Part shown: in pieces, positions 53,601 through 61,896 of the stretch
Numbering within the stretch: the first letter of the stretch is position 1
How the letters are laid out: every line of letters begins with the position of its first letter
Assembly: GCA_050288625.1 (NCBI GenBank)
Contig: JBNKEE010000010.1
Span: forward strand, 1-64,000
Direction: 5' to 3'
Source of the DNA: JAAGZL01 sp050288625
GTDB lineage: Bacteria; Pseudomonadota; Gammaproteobacteria; Chromatiales; Chromatiaceae
Length of the DNA stretch: 64,000 bases
Translations under genes and position numbers: made by a program
Notes under the pieces: model-generated
Database searches by the model: none
What the model saw: the letters and a program-made list of their open reading frames with translations, nothing else
Told to the model about the DNA's origin: nothing

Positions 53601-53976
53601 GTCGTTTTAGCCCATCCTGGTCTAGATCAAGTTTGGTCTTATTTGCCTTATCGTTAGCTTTCTGCTGTTCTTTGAGCAAAGACTCCAGCTTGGCCAGCTC
53701 CTTGGTCGATCCATCGACCGCTTTTCTATACTCGGTTGACAGCAGATCGTCCTCAAGCGCACTCTTGAGGCTGGCCTGGGCGCTACGATATAGATCCAAC
53801 GCGGTCTTCGCCTCCTGATCTGGGTTCTCCAGCGCCTCAAGGTCGTCTATGTGCGACTTTATCTGCTTGAGATCCAGTTCCTGAGCCACAGGCTGATCCA
53901 GATTTGCAGCACCCGCCGTCCCCTGCAGCAAAACAAACATCAGCGCAAGGGCTATAGAGTTAAGGATAAAACGCAT
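50605..53976 (-). CDS. Large mechanosensitive channel, MscK/MscM (KefA) type
   Basis: A 1123-residue protein, the length of MscK. Signal peptide at about 1-24 (ALALMFVLLQGTAGA), a long periplasmic coiled-coil region to about 500, some ten membrane helices, then the MscS-type pore and domain near the C terminus (GLGFGLKEIFANFFSGL, IRIGDTVTIDGLSGTV, IPNQNFLTNPLINW). It opens under membrane tension to let solutes out after osmotic downshift, which fits an ectoine-making organism. I start at ATG 53976; the open frame to 54255 overlaps menB on the other strand. Confidence 0.9.
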   Translation of the reverse strand: MRFILNSIALALMFVLLQGTAGAANLDQPVAQELDLKQIKSHIDDLEALENPDQEAKTALDLYRSAQASLKSALEDDLLSTEYRKAVDGSTKELAKLESLLKEQQKANDKANKTKLDLDQDGLKRQLDKAEASRSLDQNNLAKLELELRNERLRPDQTGVELQEAKKQLNDTERKLPSLEEDKTEVTTAQRVAHLATRHALASRIKRLEMERLSYTPRLAVLKMQIELAEARLKQSRMRTALFQDRLNRLLAQEAEKAQQATERVIQGTSDMHPVVQKEAEYNSQLSQRLGELTGEIERLIGRHAEIAAKLKQVRADRERVQQQVEIAGLDESLGGLLLAQNRALPDVRMLALKVEEYRQQMSQVRVQQFRLADELQRLAGSDGIDRYIAQLQPKGLSPSQTSSFVDAMQRLIQNRVQLLNKLSGEYDRYENALSDISLEQHQLSSEVETFEDFLSKNLVWIPSAPPFGFADLGKLQEAVVWLFSWDNWSAVALKLKQSILLFPVRVGLVVLIIVVLTLLRGRMLSQMESMVPKIGKVNHDRFQYSMVGLVYTFLLALPPPLVMGSLGWLLYKYESSSFVWGVGMSAMIASALYLILRFGRYLVMPNGLARNHLHWDLYAVDVYARALPWLTPLFVVVAFIVGITGWELEEGYWNSLGRIASLVSTCIIMWFVHISLNPTHGALSRSKHIIVQGLRLKVLWYPLSVLMVFGLLILTVQGYHYTAIVLKRLLISSFIIGVLILLLHSFARRWLMVAQRRLALKQARARRQAAQESKAAKQAADAAGEGTPEAEDLEAINLATISEQTQRLLRVIGSVSFFVAMFVLWSTLTPALGGLNEIILWRYQTAGGEMSAVSLWDLLLAVAVLILMLVAVRNLPGLLEIAILQPLSLEPGNRYAVTMISRYSIVATGFFIALNMLGINWEDVQWLVAAMGVGLGFGLKEIFANFFSGLIILFERPIRIGDTVTIDGLSGTVTKIRIRATTVTDWDNKEQVIPNQNFLTNPLINWTLSDPITRVVIGVGIAYGSDTEKALQVMTDAIHALPDVLADPPPTVFFVGFGDSSLDFEVRVFVRDRLRREPLKHELHMAMNKALTEAGIEIPFPQRDLHLRSIAPGIKLEGKDLD

Positions 53977-54087
53977 AAAATTTGTCAACGAACTCTCCAA
54001 ACGGCAACCAGAAAGGTAAGATATCATTTTAGATCTTAGGCCTAATTCAAAAAATAACACCCCAGTACCAGCACAGGCAACGATTAC

Positions 54088-54918
54088 ATGAACAACAAAA
54101 TAGAATGGCAAATCCTCAAGGATCAAGAGTATGACGATATCCTCTATCACCAGATGGAAGGGATCGCCAAGATAACCATTAACCGCCCACAGGTGCGTAA
54201 CGCCTTCCGCCCCAAGACCGTGCATGAGATGGGACAAGCCTTTCGACGCGCCCATCTCGACCCTGGCATTGGTGCAATCATCCTAACCGGCGCTGGCGAC
54301 AATGCCTTCTGCTCTGGCGGCGATCAAACCATTCGTGGCGACGGAGGCTACAAAGACGACAGCGGTATAGAGCAGCTGAATGTCCTGGAGCTACAACGCC
54401 AAATCCGCACCCTACCCAAACCAGTGATCGCCATGGTGGCAGGCTATGCCATCGGCGGCGGTCATGTACTACACCTGATCTGCGACCTCAGCATAGCTGC
54501 AGACAATGCCGTATTCGGTCAGACCGGTCCCCGGGTGGGAAGTTTCGATGGCGGCCTGGGTGCAGGACTTTTGGCCCGCACTGTTGGTATGAAAAAGGCC
54601 AAAGAGATCTGGCTGCTATGCCGCAAATACGATGCCAGACAGGCCCTGGAGATGGGGCTGGTAAACGCCGTTGTACCACTGGCCGATCTGGAGACAGAGA
54701 CCATCCAGTGGTGCCGCGAAATGCTCAGCCTCTCTCCCACGGCATTGCGGGTACTTAAAGCCGCCTTCAACGCCGAGACCGACGGACTAGCAGGTATCCA
54801 GGAATTGGCCGGCAACGCAACCGCACTCTTCTACCAAACACCAGAGGCACAAGAAGGAAGAGATGCGTTTGTGGAGAAACGTCAGGCAGACTTCAGCAAA
54901 TTCCCCAGACGCCCATGA
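54088..54918 (+). CDS. menB: 1,4-dihydroxy-2-naphthoyl-CoA synthase MenB
   Basis: Crotonase-superfamily enzyme of 276 residues, closing the naphthoate ring from o-succinylbenzoyl-CoA. Features: GDNAFCSGGDQ with the oxyanion loop, AGYAIGGGHVLHL with the second, and GQTGPRVGSFDGG with the catalytic Asp and Ser region. It overlaps menA by four bases (ATGA). It is divergent from the mscK-type gene. Confidence 0.96.
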   Translation: MNNKIEWQILKDQEYDDILYHQMEGIAKITINRPQVRNAFRPKTVHEMGQAFRRAHLDPGIGAIILTGAGDNAFCSGGDQTIRGDGGYKDDSGIEQLNVLELQRQIRTLPKPVIAMVAGYAIGGGHVLHLICDLSIAADNAVFGQTGPRVGSFDGGLGAGLLARTVGMKKAKEIWLLCRKYDARQALEMGLVNAVVPLADLETETIQWCREMLSLSPTALRVLKAAFNAETDGLAGIQELAGNATALFYQTPEAQEGRDAFVEKRQADFSKFPRRP

Positions 54919-55790
54919 GCAGATTGGCAAGATGGTTTCTCGCCATACGCCCCAAGACCCTGGGCATCTCCGTGGCGCCAGTACTAGTAGGCAGCAGTCT
55001 AGCATATGCGGAATCTGGTTCGCTGCAGTGGCTAACAATGCTATCCGCATTGGGAGCGAGCCTGTTTATTCAGATGGGAACCAATCTTTACAACGATGCC
55101 GCAGACTATGAGCGAGGAGCAGACACTCCAGAACGGTTAGGACCGGCTAGGGCCGCAGCCTTTGGATGGTTCAACCCATCCGAAGTAAAGTGTGCCGCCC
55201 ATATATGTTTTGCAATCGCTTTCTGCATCGGTATATATCTGGCCAGTGTTGGCGGCTGGCCAATAGTGGTCATCGGCCTGCTCTCCATAGCCGCTGGATA
55301 CGCCTACACCGGAGGACCCAGACCCATTGCCTACAGCCCCAGCGGAGAGTTATTTGTGTTTATGTTTTTCGGGCTTGTCGCGGTGATGGGGAGTTATTAT
55401 CTTCAGACACTCCGAATCAGCTTGAACGCATTCTTGTGCGCAGCCGCGCTAGGCATGTTAGCAGCGGCCGTCCTGTTAGTGAATAACTACCGTGACCAAG
55501 AAACAGACGCTAAAGTCCATAAACTTACCCTCATCTACTATTTAGGGAAAAACAGATCTCACGCCACCTTCGGTCTGTTACTGCTGTTACCTTTTTTACT
55601 GCCACTGACACTTTCAAATGTTGGAGCAATGGTCTGGTCAATACTCATAATGCTACCAATAGCCATACTTCTTCTGCGCAACTTTATCCGGGAGCAACCC
55701 GGGCCTATTTTCAATACCTACCTGGCACGTACAGCACAATTACAGTTGTCCTATTCTGTTTTGCTGAGTATCGGGCTCTGCATGCACTGA
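54915..55790 (+). CDS. menA: 1,4-dihydroxy-2-naphthoate polyprenyltransferase MenA
   Basis: A 291-residue UbiA-superfamily membrane enzyme with about eight helices, joining the naphthoate to a prenyl chain. N terminus WFLAIRPKTLGISVAPVLVG; first Asp-rich motif NLYNDAADYERGAD near 58-71; second NNYRDQETDA near 189. Starts in the menB stop, so the two are coupled. Methylation by a UbiE/MenG enzyme would follow and is not in this window. Confidence 0.95.
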   Translation: MSRLARWFLAIRPKTLGISVAPVLVGSSLAYAESGSLQWLTMLSALGASLFIQMGTNLYNDAADYERGADTPERLGPARAAAFGWFNPSEVKCAAHICFAIAFCIGIYLASVGGWPIVVIGLLSIAAGYAYTGGPRPIAYSPSGELFVFMFFGLVAVMGSYYLQTLRISLNAFLCAAALGMLAAAVLLVNNYRDQETDAKVHKLTLIYYLGKNRSHATFGLLLLLPFLLPLTLSNVGAMVWSILIMLPIAILLLRNFIREQPGPIFNTYLARTAQLQLSYSVLLSIGLCMH

Positions 55791-55905
55791 ACTAGACTTG
55801 CCGACACAGGAATCTTGTTCGTGACAATCACTCTATTTTCCTACTAATTTGCTAGGTTTTTGCTATGCTTCACTATGCTAGTAAAGCCAATCCGAAGGGA
55901 ATCTT

Positions 55906-56535
55906 ATGGAAAGCAACAAGATATGCTTCAAACTGCAGCGCCGAGCGGAGAGGGTGTTGATACGTGCTCTCGGGGAGAGGGACCTGCACACTCGGCTGCA
56001 CTCAAACAACGTACTCATTCTATCCCAAGAGCTGGGGGTAGCATGTGAACTCAATTCGGATGAAATATCAAGCCTGGTGTTAAGCGCCCTTTTCCACGAT
56101 GTCGGCAAAATAGGCATCCAGGACAGCATCTTGCTCAAACCAGGTAAACTAGACAAGGAAGAGATGAGCATCATGACCACTCATTCAGCCAAAGGAGAAA
56201 AGTTGGTAAGGGAGATGCAGCTCCGAGACGGTGATCAGGTGATGGATGCAGTACGTCATCATCACGAACACTTTGATGGAAACGGCTACCCAGACAAGAT
56301 ATCAGGAGAAGACATCTCGATATTTTCAAGGATAATCACCTTGGCCGATAGTTATGATGCCATGTCTTCGCCCAGGCCTTACCACAAAGCAAAACCACAC
56401 AGAAAGATTATGCATATCCTGGAAAAAGAGTGTGGAAAGAAACACGATCCTTACGTTCTGAACAAGTTCAAGGAGATCATTGGACGCAGGAATCAAACCG
56501 TTGTATATGCAACCTCATCCTTCAGGGCTAACTGA
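55906..56535 (+). CDS. HD-GYP domain protein, minimal
   Basis: A 209-residue protein that is almost only an HD-GYP domain: HD at 64-65 in FHDVGKIG, HHHEHFDGNGYP with GYP at 127-129, and LADSYDAM after. Such domains hydrolyse c-di-GMP; the full metal set of His and Asp seems present. There is no receiver or sensor domain. It may counter the diguanylate cyclase encoded 11 kb away, but no linkage is shown. It stands alone after menA. Confidence 0.87.
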   Translation: MESNKICFKLQRRAERVLIRALGERDLHTRLHSNNVLILSQELGVACELNSDEISSLVLSALFHDVGKIGIQDSILLKPGKLDKEEMSIMTTHSAKGEKLVREMQLRDGDQVMDAVRHHHEHFDGNGYPDKISGEDISIFSRIITLADSYDAMSSPRPYHKAKPHRKIMHILEKECGKKHDPYVLNKFKEIIGRRNQTVVYATSSFRAN

Positions 56536-56673
56536 TACCAACCCCACCTCCTAACTGAACTAAACTTCAAACTCCTTCAGCGACACCTTGTAGTCTATTG
56601 CTTGCCATAGATTAAGAATTATCCGAACATGGAGCATGAGTAAAAATACAAGTACTGGTTAATCGGAGTCAGA

Positions 56674-57117
56674 ATGGCTAACACCAATAAGGCATCAGAC
56701 AGCTTCCCCTGGGGATACTCATGTTCACAGGCGGTTTTATCATCCAGATGCGAAAAATACGGCCTGGATCAGAAGACAGCCTTAACAATAGCCTCCGGTT
56801 TCGGAGGCGGCATGGCGCGCACCGGCAACACCTGCGGCGCTGTTTCTGGCGCCATTGCAATCATCGGACTACACGCTGGTTCCTATAGAGCCGGAGACAC
56901 AGAAGCTAAAGAGAACACTTACAGGATAGTGCGTGAGTTTGTGGCTGGCTTCGAAGAAGAGTTCGGATCTACCAATTGCACTGAACTAACCGGCTGCCAT
57001 CTCGGCACTGCATCTGGCTACGACAAGGCGCAGAAAAATGGAATATTTGAGAATGTCTGCCCGCGCTTTGTGGATGGAGCAGTAGAGATTCTCGATCGTA
57101 TATTGGACGACAGCTGA
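56674..57117 (+). CDS. C_GCAxxG_C_C family redox protein
   Basis: A 147-residue protein with the pattern that names the family: YSCSQAVL near 17, GNTCGAVSGA near 52, FGSTNCTELTGC near 95 and VCPRFV near 130. The spaced cysteines could form disulfides or bind an iron-sulfur or metal centre. No reaction is established for most members. It ends 1 base before the ZntB-type gene, so the two are probably one transcription unit. GGAGTCAGA precedes the ATG. Confidence 0.8.
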   Translation: MANTNKASDSFPWGYSCSQAVLSSRCEKYGLDQKTALTIASGFGGGMARTGNTCGAVSGAIAIIGLHAGSYRAGDTEAKENTYRIVREFVAGFEEEFGSTNCTELTGCHLGTASGYDKAQKNGIFENVCPRFVDGAVEILDRILDDS

Positions 57118-57118
57118 G

Positions 57119-58090
57119 ATGAACGACCATATCTTATTATCTTATGAGTTGGATGGTAATGGCAGTGGCGTATGCCTCTCAAAAGATATGGTGGCAAAAA
57201 AGACTAAGGGTGAAAAACTAACCTGGGTTCATCTAGACGCCAATCACCCAGAAACAAAACAGTGGCTGGAGAGGGAGATCTCATTTCTTGACCCGTTTAT
57301 CGTACGCGTCTTACTTGCAGATGATTCACAACCTCGCATGACCCAACTTCACGGCGGTGTCCTATTGATCATGCGCGGTGTAAATCTTAATGAAAATGCC
57401 GATCCTGAGGACATGGTATCGATACGACTGTGGGTAGAAAAACACCGCATCATCAGTGTGCGCAGGCGCAGACTGAAGGCAATAGTGGATATTGAAGAAA
57501 AGATCAAAGCCGGTAAAGGACCCAAAGATTCCGGGGAGTTTGTCTGTATGCTGGCCGCACGGCTATTTGAGCGTATGGAGCCCGTGCTTAGCGCTCTGGA
57601 TGAACAAACTGATGAGATTGAAGAGAAGGTATTAGAGAAAGCCGATGCCTCGCTGAGGGAGTCTATCGTGGACGTGCGCATTCAGGCCATCATGTTTCGC
57701 CGCTACATGGCGCCGCAACGTGATGCGATTGAACAGCTAAGGATGTCGGAACTGGATTGGCTGGATGATGGGCACAAACGCCATCTGCAAGAGAGCTATA
57801 ACCATGTGACCCGTTATGTGGGAGACCTGGATGCCATACGAGAACGCGCCCAGATCGTCAAAGATGAGCTGGCAAACATATTATCTGACAGATTAAACAA
57901 AAATATGTATGTGCTGTCAGTGATAGCCGCAGTATTTCTACCGCTTGGATTCCTCACCGGGCTGCTTGGCATCAATGTCGGCGGCATACCAGGGGCGGAA
58001 AACAGCGATGCCTTCCTAATATTTTGCGGGATTCTTATTCTCATTGTGGCTGTACAGGCCATCATCTTTAAGAAGCTAAAATGGTTCTGA
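57119..58090 (+). CDS. CorA-type metal transporter, ZntB-like
   Basis: A 323-residue CorA/ZntB transporter: a large cytoplasmic funnel and two C-terminal helices (about 263-283 and 296-317) with the GIN motif in LLGINVGGIPG, where ZntB has GIN and CorA GMN. This makes zinc or another divalent metal more likely than magnesium. The gene starts 1 base after the C_GCAxxG_C_C gene. Confidence 0.87.
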   Translation: MNDHILLSYELDGNGSGVCLSKDMVAKKTKGEKLTWVHLDANHPETKQWLEREISFLDPFIVRVLLADDSQPRMTQLHGGVLLIMRGVNLNENADPEDMVSIRLWVEKHRIISVRRRRLKAIVDIEEKIKAGKGPKDSGEFVCMLAARLFERMEPVLSALDEQTDEIEEKVLEKADASLRESIVDVRIQAIMFRRYMAPQRDAIEQLRMSELDWLDDGHKRHLQESYNHVTRYVGDLDAIRERAQIVKDELANILSDRLNKNMYVLSVIAAVFLPLGFLTGLLGINVGGIPGAENSDAFLIFCGILILIVAVQAIIFKKLKWF

Positions 58091-58156
58091 TTTAATATTC
58101 TTGATCTCCTGCCGATATACATCACATCTAGACATTCTGCCTTATGGAGAATCGAC

Positions 58157-58561
58157 ATGAGTATCAACAAGCTAAAGGTATCTCTGATTATCGGAGCCTT
58201 GCTTCTCTCTTTCAGTTCAGCGGTGCCTGCGGTAGATCCCACATATTTCAACCCATATCGCTCTCCCAAACCCATGTCACAGAACCAAGACGATGTTGCT
58301 CTCACCTGTGCCCAGCTTGATCGCGAGATATCCAGAATCACCCCCTACACCTACAACTATCGCCCGGATTTCGATAGAGATCCGTATGTAGGAACTGCGA
58401 TCATTGCAGGCGCAACATATTCATTGTTCGCCAAGGCCTTCCTGGTATTTCGGGTTGGAGGGGATTTTATGGAAGACAAGCGCATACAGTCAGCCTCGGC
58501 CAAGATTGAAGGCCTACGCAGACTCAAGGCAGAGAAATATTGTTATGAGGACAGAGGATAG
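58157..58561 (+). CDS. Small exported protein of unknown function
   Basis: A 134-residue protein with a signal peptide (LIIGALLLSFSSAVPAV, cut near residue 25) and then a polar part with a second hydrophobic stretch near 78-100 (GTAIIAGATYSLFAKAFLVF), so it may stay attached to the membrane. Two cysteines (LTCAQLD, EKYCYED). GGAG precedes the ATG. I know no family. Confidence 0.65.
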   Translation: MSINKLKVSLIIGALLLSFSSAVPAVDPTYFNPYRSPKPMSQNQDDVALTCAQLDREISRITPYTYNYRPDFDRDPYVGTAIIAGATYSLFAKAFLVFRVGGDFMEDKRIQSASAKIEGLRRLKAEKYCYEDRG

Positions 58562-58573
58562 AAGGAGATTAAG

Positions 58574-58900
58574 TTGAGAAAAAAACAGTGCTGGGAAGTT
58601 AAAAAATGTGGAAGAGAGCCAGGAGGTGAAAGATACGCTGAGCTTGGTGTATGCAAAGCGGCCTTACCCAATGACTATGACGGCATGAACGACGGCGAGC
58701 ACGGTGGCAGATTCTGCTGGGCCATTACCGGCACCCTCTGTGGGGGCGAGGCCCAAGGAGAGTTTTGCAAAAAGATTGAGAACTGCCTCTCTTGTGAATT
58801 TCTTCAAAACGTAGAAAAAGAAGAGGGCAAGAGGTTCGTGCTGACCCCACAGCATGCCGATCTCTTACTGGAAGCCGAAGGGTTTACTAAAAAGAAATAG
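58574..58900 (+). CDS. Two-CW domain cysteine-rich protein (TTG start)
   Basis: A 108-residue protein with two Cys-Trp motifs, QCWEVKKCGREPGG at the start and FCWAITGTLCGG in the middle, then EFCKKIENCLSCEF, as in two-CW domain proteins. The cysteines probably bind metal. The first codon is TTG, chosen because AAGGAG stands six bases before and no ATG fits. It follows the previous gene by 12 bases, so they are likely co-transcribed. Function unknown. Confidence 0.75.
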   Translation: MRKKQCWEVKKCGREPGGERYAELGVCKAALPNDYDGMNDGEHGGRFCWAITGTLCGGEAQGEFCKKIENCLSCEFLQNVEKEEGKRFVLTPQHADLLLEAEGFTKKK

Positions 58901-58982
58901 CCGAGCTGGATTGATCAATTCTGTCATTAGGGTAAAATCCCCACCCTTTATACCCATTACCTGAATATATTGGAGTCACATC

Positions 58983-59411
58983 ATGGCGCTCGAACGCACC
59001 TTTTCCATCATTAAACCGGATGCCGTTGCCAAAAACATCATCGGCAAGATCTACAGCCGTTTTGAGAGCAACGGACTCAAGATAGTCGCATCCAAGATGC
59101 TGCACCTGACCCGCGAGCAGGCGGAAGGATTCTACGCGGTACACAAGGAACGTCCTTTCTTTAATGACCTGTGCGATTTCATGACCTCAGGACCGGTCAT
59201 GGTCCAGGTGCTGGAGGGTGAGAACGCCATCGCCAAGAACCGTGAGATCATGGGCGCCACCAACCCGCAGGAGGCCGCCGAAGGCACCATCCGCGCCGAC
59301 TTCGCCGAGACCGTAGACGAGAACGCCGTACACGGCTCCGACGCCCCGGAGACCGCTGCTGTTGAGATCGAGTTCTTCTTTCCTGAAGGGGTGTGCGAAC
59401 GCACCAGATAA
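58983..59411 (+). CDS. ndk: Nucleoside diphosphate kinase
   Basis: A 142-residue kinase that balances nucleoside triphosphates. ERTFSIIKPDAVAKN at the start and catalytic His117 in NAVHGSDAPETA. TTGGAG precedes the ATG, and a good terminator follows. Visibly richer in G+C than most genes here, as expected for an abundant protein. Confidence 0.97.
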   Translation: MALERTFSIIKPDAVAKNIIGKIYSRFESNGLKIVASKMLHLTREQAEGFYAVHKERPFFNDLCDFMTSGPVMVQVLEGENAIAKNREIMGATNPQEAAEGTIRADFAETVDENAVHGSDAPETAAVEIEFFFPEGVCERTR

Positions 59412-59434
59412 TACAGGGCCAAAATAAAGGCTTG

Positions 59435-59482
59435 AAAGCCGTGTCGATCATTTGTAGTTTATACGGTCGGCACGGCTTTTTT
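59435..59482 (+). terminator. Intrinsic terminator after ndk
   Basis: Stem AAAGCCGTGTCGATC pairing with GGTCGGCACGGCTTT (two G-U pairs) and a loop of about 15 bases, followed by TTTTTT. Confidence 0.85.
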
Positions 59483-59565
59483 ATGTCTCAATAATATTAA
59501 TTAATCCACTAAAGACAGAGCCACATCCCATTCTGGTTCTGGCGTATCTATGATTTGGAGCAACA

Positions 59566-60789
59566 ATGAAAAACACCTTTAATTACCCGCTACCGGATAA
59601 AGATGGTTATTTCGGAGAGTATGGCGGCAGCTTCATCCCGGAAGAGCTACAAAAGATCATCGATGAGATCACCGAGGCATATCTCAAGATCAGGGAAGAC
59701 CCTAACTTTATTGCGGAACTGTCAGAGCTGTACAAACACTATGTAGGACGCCCCAGCCCCATCTTTCACGCCAAGAACCTATCAAAAAAATACGGCGCCG
59801 ACATCTATCTGAAACGCGAGGACCTGAATCACACCGGCGCGCACAAGATCAACCACTGCCTGGGTGAGGCCCTGCTGGCCAAGAAGATGGGCAAGAGGAA
59901 GATCATCGCCGAGACCGGGGCCGGACAACACGGCGTGGCCCTGGCCACGGCCGCCGCCCTGGTCGGCCTGGAGTGCGACATCTATATGGGTGAGGTGGAT
60001 ATCGTCAAAGAGCACCCCAACGTGGTGCGCATGCATATCCTGGGGGCCAGGGTAATCCCGGCCACCCACGGCAGAAAGACCCTGAAGGAGGCGGTGGACG
60101 CCGCCTTCACCGGATATCTGCAGGACCCGGTAAACCAGCTCTATGCCATCGGCTCAGTGGTCGGCCCCCACCCTTTCCCGATGATGGTGCGGGATTTCCA
60201 GTCCATAGTGGGCAACGAGGCCAAAGAGCAGTTCGCCGAGATGACCGGCGGTCTTCCGGACAATCTGGTGGCCTGCGTCGGCGGTGGATCCAACGCCATG
60301 GGTCTGTTCAGCGCCTTTCTGGACGACGTCTCGGTCAAACTGTTCGGCTGTGAGCCGTCGGGCCGCGACCTGAACACACCGGGCGAACACGCCGCCACCC
60401 TGTCCAAGGGCGAACCCGGGGTGATGCACGGCTTCAAATCCTACATGCTCAAGGACGATGAGGGCGAACCCCAGGAGGTCTACTCCGTCGCCAGCGGCCT
60501 GGACTATCCAGCGGTCGGGCCTCAGCACAGCTATCTGAAGGATATAGAGCGCGTCACCTATGAGACCATCAGCGACAAGGAAGCGATAGACGCATTCTTC
60601 GAGCTCTCCCGCCTGGAGGGCATCATCCCGGCGATCGAATCGGCCCATGCGGTGGCCCAGGCACTGCGTATGGCTGAGAATGGTGAGCGTGGATCAATCC
60701 TGGTCAATCTGTCAGGGAGGGGGGATAAGGATATAGACTTCGTAGTACAGCACTACGGCAAGGAGTATGGCATAGATACCTCACTCTGA
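59566..60789 (+). CDS. trpB: Tryptophan synthase beta chain
   Basis: A 407-residue PLP enzyme making tryptophan from indole and serine. PLP lysine is Lys94 in HTGAHKINH, followed by AETGAGQHGVA; phosphate site GGGSNAMG; this is the TrpB1 type that pairs with TrpA. GGAG precedes the ATG. Neither trpA nor trpF is beside it, so the trp genes are split in this genome. G+C is high (a 60-base sample gives 65%). Confidence 0.97.
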   Translation: MKNTFNYPLPDKDGYFGEYGGSFIPEELQKIIDEITEAYLKIREDPNFIAELSELYKHYVGRPSPIFHAKNLSKKYGADIYLKREDLNHTGAHKINHCLGEALLAKKMGKRKIIAETGAGQHGVALATAAALVGLECDIYMGEVDIVKEHPNVVRMHILGARVIPATHGRKTLKEAVDAAFTGYLQDPVNQLYAIGSVVGPHPFPMMVRDFQSIVGNEAKEQFAEMTGGLPDNLVACVGGGSNAMGLFSAFLDDVSVKLFGCEPSGRDLNTPGEHAATLSKGEPGVMHGFKSYMLKDDEGEPQEVYSVASGLDYPAVGPQHSYLKDIERVTYETISDKEAIDAFFELSRLEGIIPAIESAHAVAQALRMAENGERGSILVNLSGRGDKDIDFVVQHYGKEYGIDTSL

Positions 60790-60864
60790 TCTCCTTCCTG
60801 GTAACGCCCGCGCCCCGAATACCTTCGTGGCGCGGGCAGCGCAGAGGGGTATCTCCGACCAAGA

Positions 60865-61896
60865 ATGAAGATCACAGACGCAATAGTCTCACCCTACTCC
60901 CTCCCGCTCCACGCAAGGTGGCAGAGCCACACAGATGACTTCGCCACACGCCGGGGCGCCCTGCTCAGGCTGGAAGACGACAGCGGTCAGGTAGGATACG
61001 GTGACTGCGCCCCACTCCCAGATCATGCGGCGGCACAGACAACACTGGAGTCGATACTGCCGCAACTGTCCGGGGTCCCGATTGCGGACTGTTTGGATAT
61101 GTTATCCGTAGTCGAACTCCATCCCGCTGCCCGCTGCGCCCTGGAGACGGCGCTGCTGGATCTGATGGCAAGACACCGGGGCATGCCACTGCATCTATAT
61201 CTAAACCAAGGATCACAACCAGAGGCAAAGGTAAACGCAGCTATCGGCGTGCTGGATGACAACCTATCGCAGCGCGCCTCAGCAGCGACAGAAAAAGGAT
61301 ACTCTGTACTCAAACTAAAGGTTGGCATCTCTGATATAGGGCGTGAATTAGAAATGTTATCCCGCATATGCGCTGAACTGCCTAAATCGGTTCAGCTTAG
61401 ATTGGACGCAAACCAGGCCTGGGATTTTGCTACGGCCAGGCAATTCCTCAATAGCTTCCAGGGACTGCCAATTGAATCCCTGGAAGAACCGTTAGCCCAG
61501 GCAGATATAAATGAACTGGTGCAGCTCCAGAGCAAAACTGAAATCCCACTGGCGCTGGACGAAACGGTGGCGGAACTAGACGAAGACCAACTGCACCTAC
61601 TACGCCGCATCGTCATCAAGCCAATGGTCCTGGGCGGACTTCTACCTGCGCTGCAACTCGGACAGCGTGCTCGGGAACTCGGGATAGAGGTGGTGGTTAC
61701 CACCACGGTCGACAGCGCCGCCGGGGTCTGGGCCGCGACCCAACTGGCGGCAGCCCTGGATACTGAGGGTAGAATATGCCACGGATTGGGGACCGGAGAG
61801 TGGCTGCAACAGGATCTGGGCAAAGGACCGGATATCCGGAACGGCTCCATTACCATACCTCCGACCCCGGGCCTGGGATTTACCCTCTACCCCTGA
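60865..61896 (+). CDS. menC: o-Succinylbenzoate synthase MenC
   Basis: Enolase-superfamily dehydratase of 343 residues making o-succinylbenzoate. Lys150 and Lys152 form the KxK acid/base motif in VLKLKVG; metal ligands in RLDANQAW, SLEEPLAQ and ALDETVAE; the second lysine in IVIKPMVLGG. The 3' end overlaps menE on the other strand by ten bases. Confidence 0.93.
   Translation: MKITDAIVSPYSLPLHARWQSHTDDFATRRGALLRLEDDSGQVGYGDCAPLPDHAAAQTTLESILPQLSGVPIADCLDMLSVVELHPAARCALETALLDLMARHRGMPLHLYLNQGSQPEAKVNAAIGVLDDNLSQRASAATEKGYSVLKLKVGISDIGRELEMLSRICAELPKSVQLRLDANQAWDFATARQFLNSFQGLPIESLEEPLAQADINELVQLQSKTEIPLALDETVAELDEDQLHLLRRIVIKPMVLGGLLPALQLGQRARELGIEVVVTTTVDSAAGVWAATQLAAALDTEGRICHGLGTGEWLQQDLGKGPDIRNGSITIPPTPGLGFTLYP

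Noticed and set aside
53977..54255. Upstream extension of the mechanosensitive channel frame
   Set aside because: It overlaps menB on the other strand; the signal peptide after ATG 53976 marks the true start.
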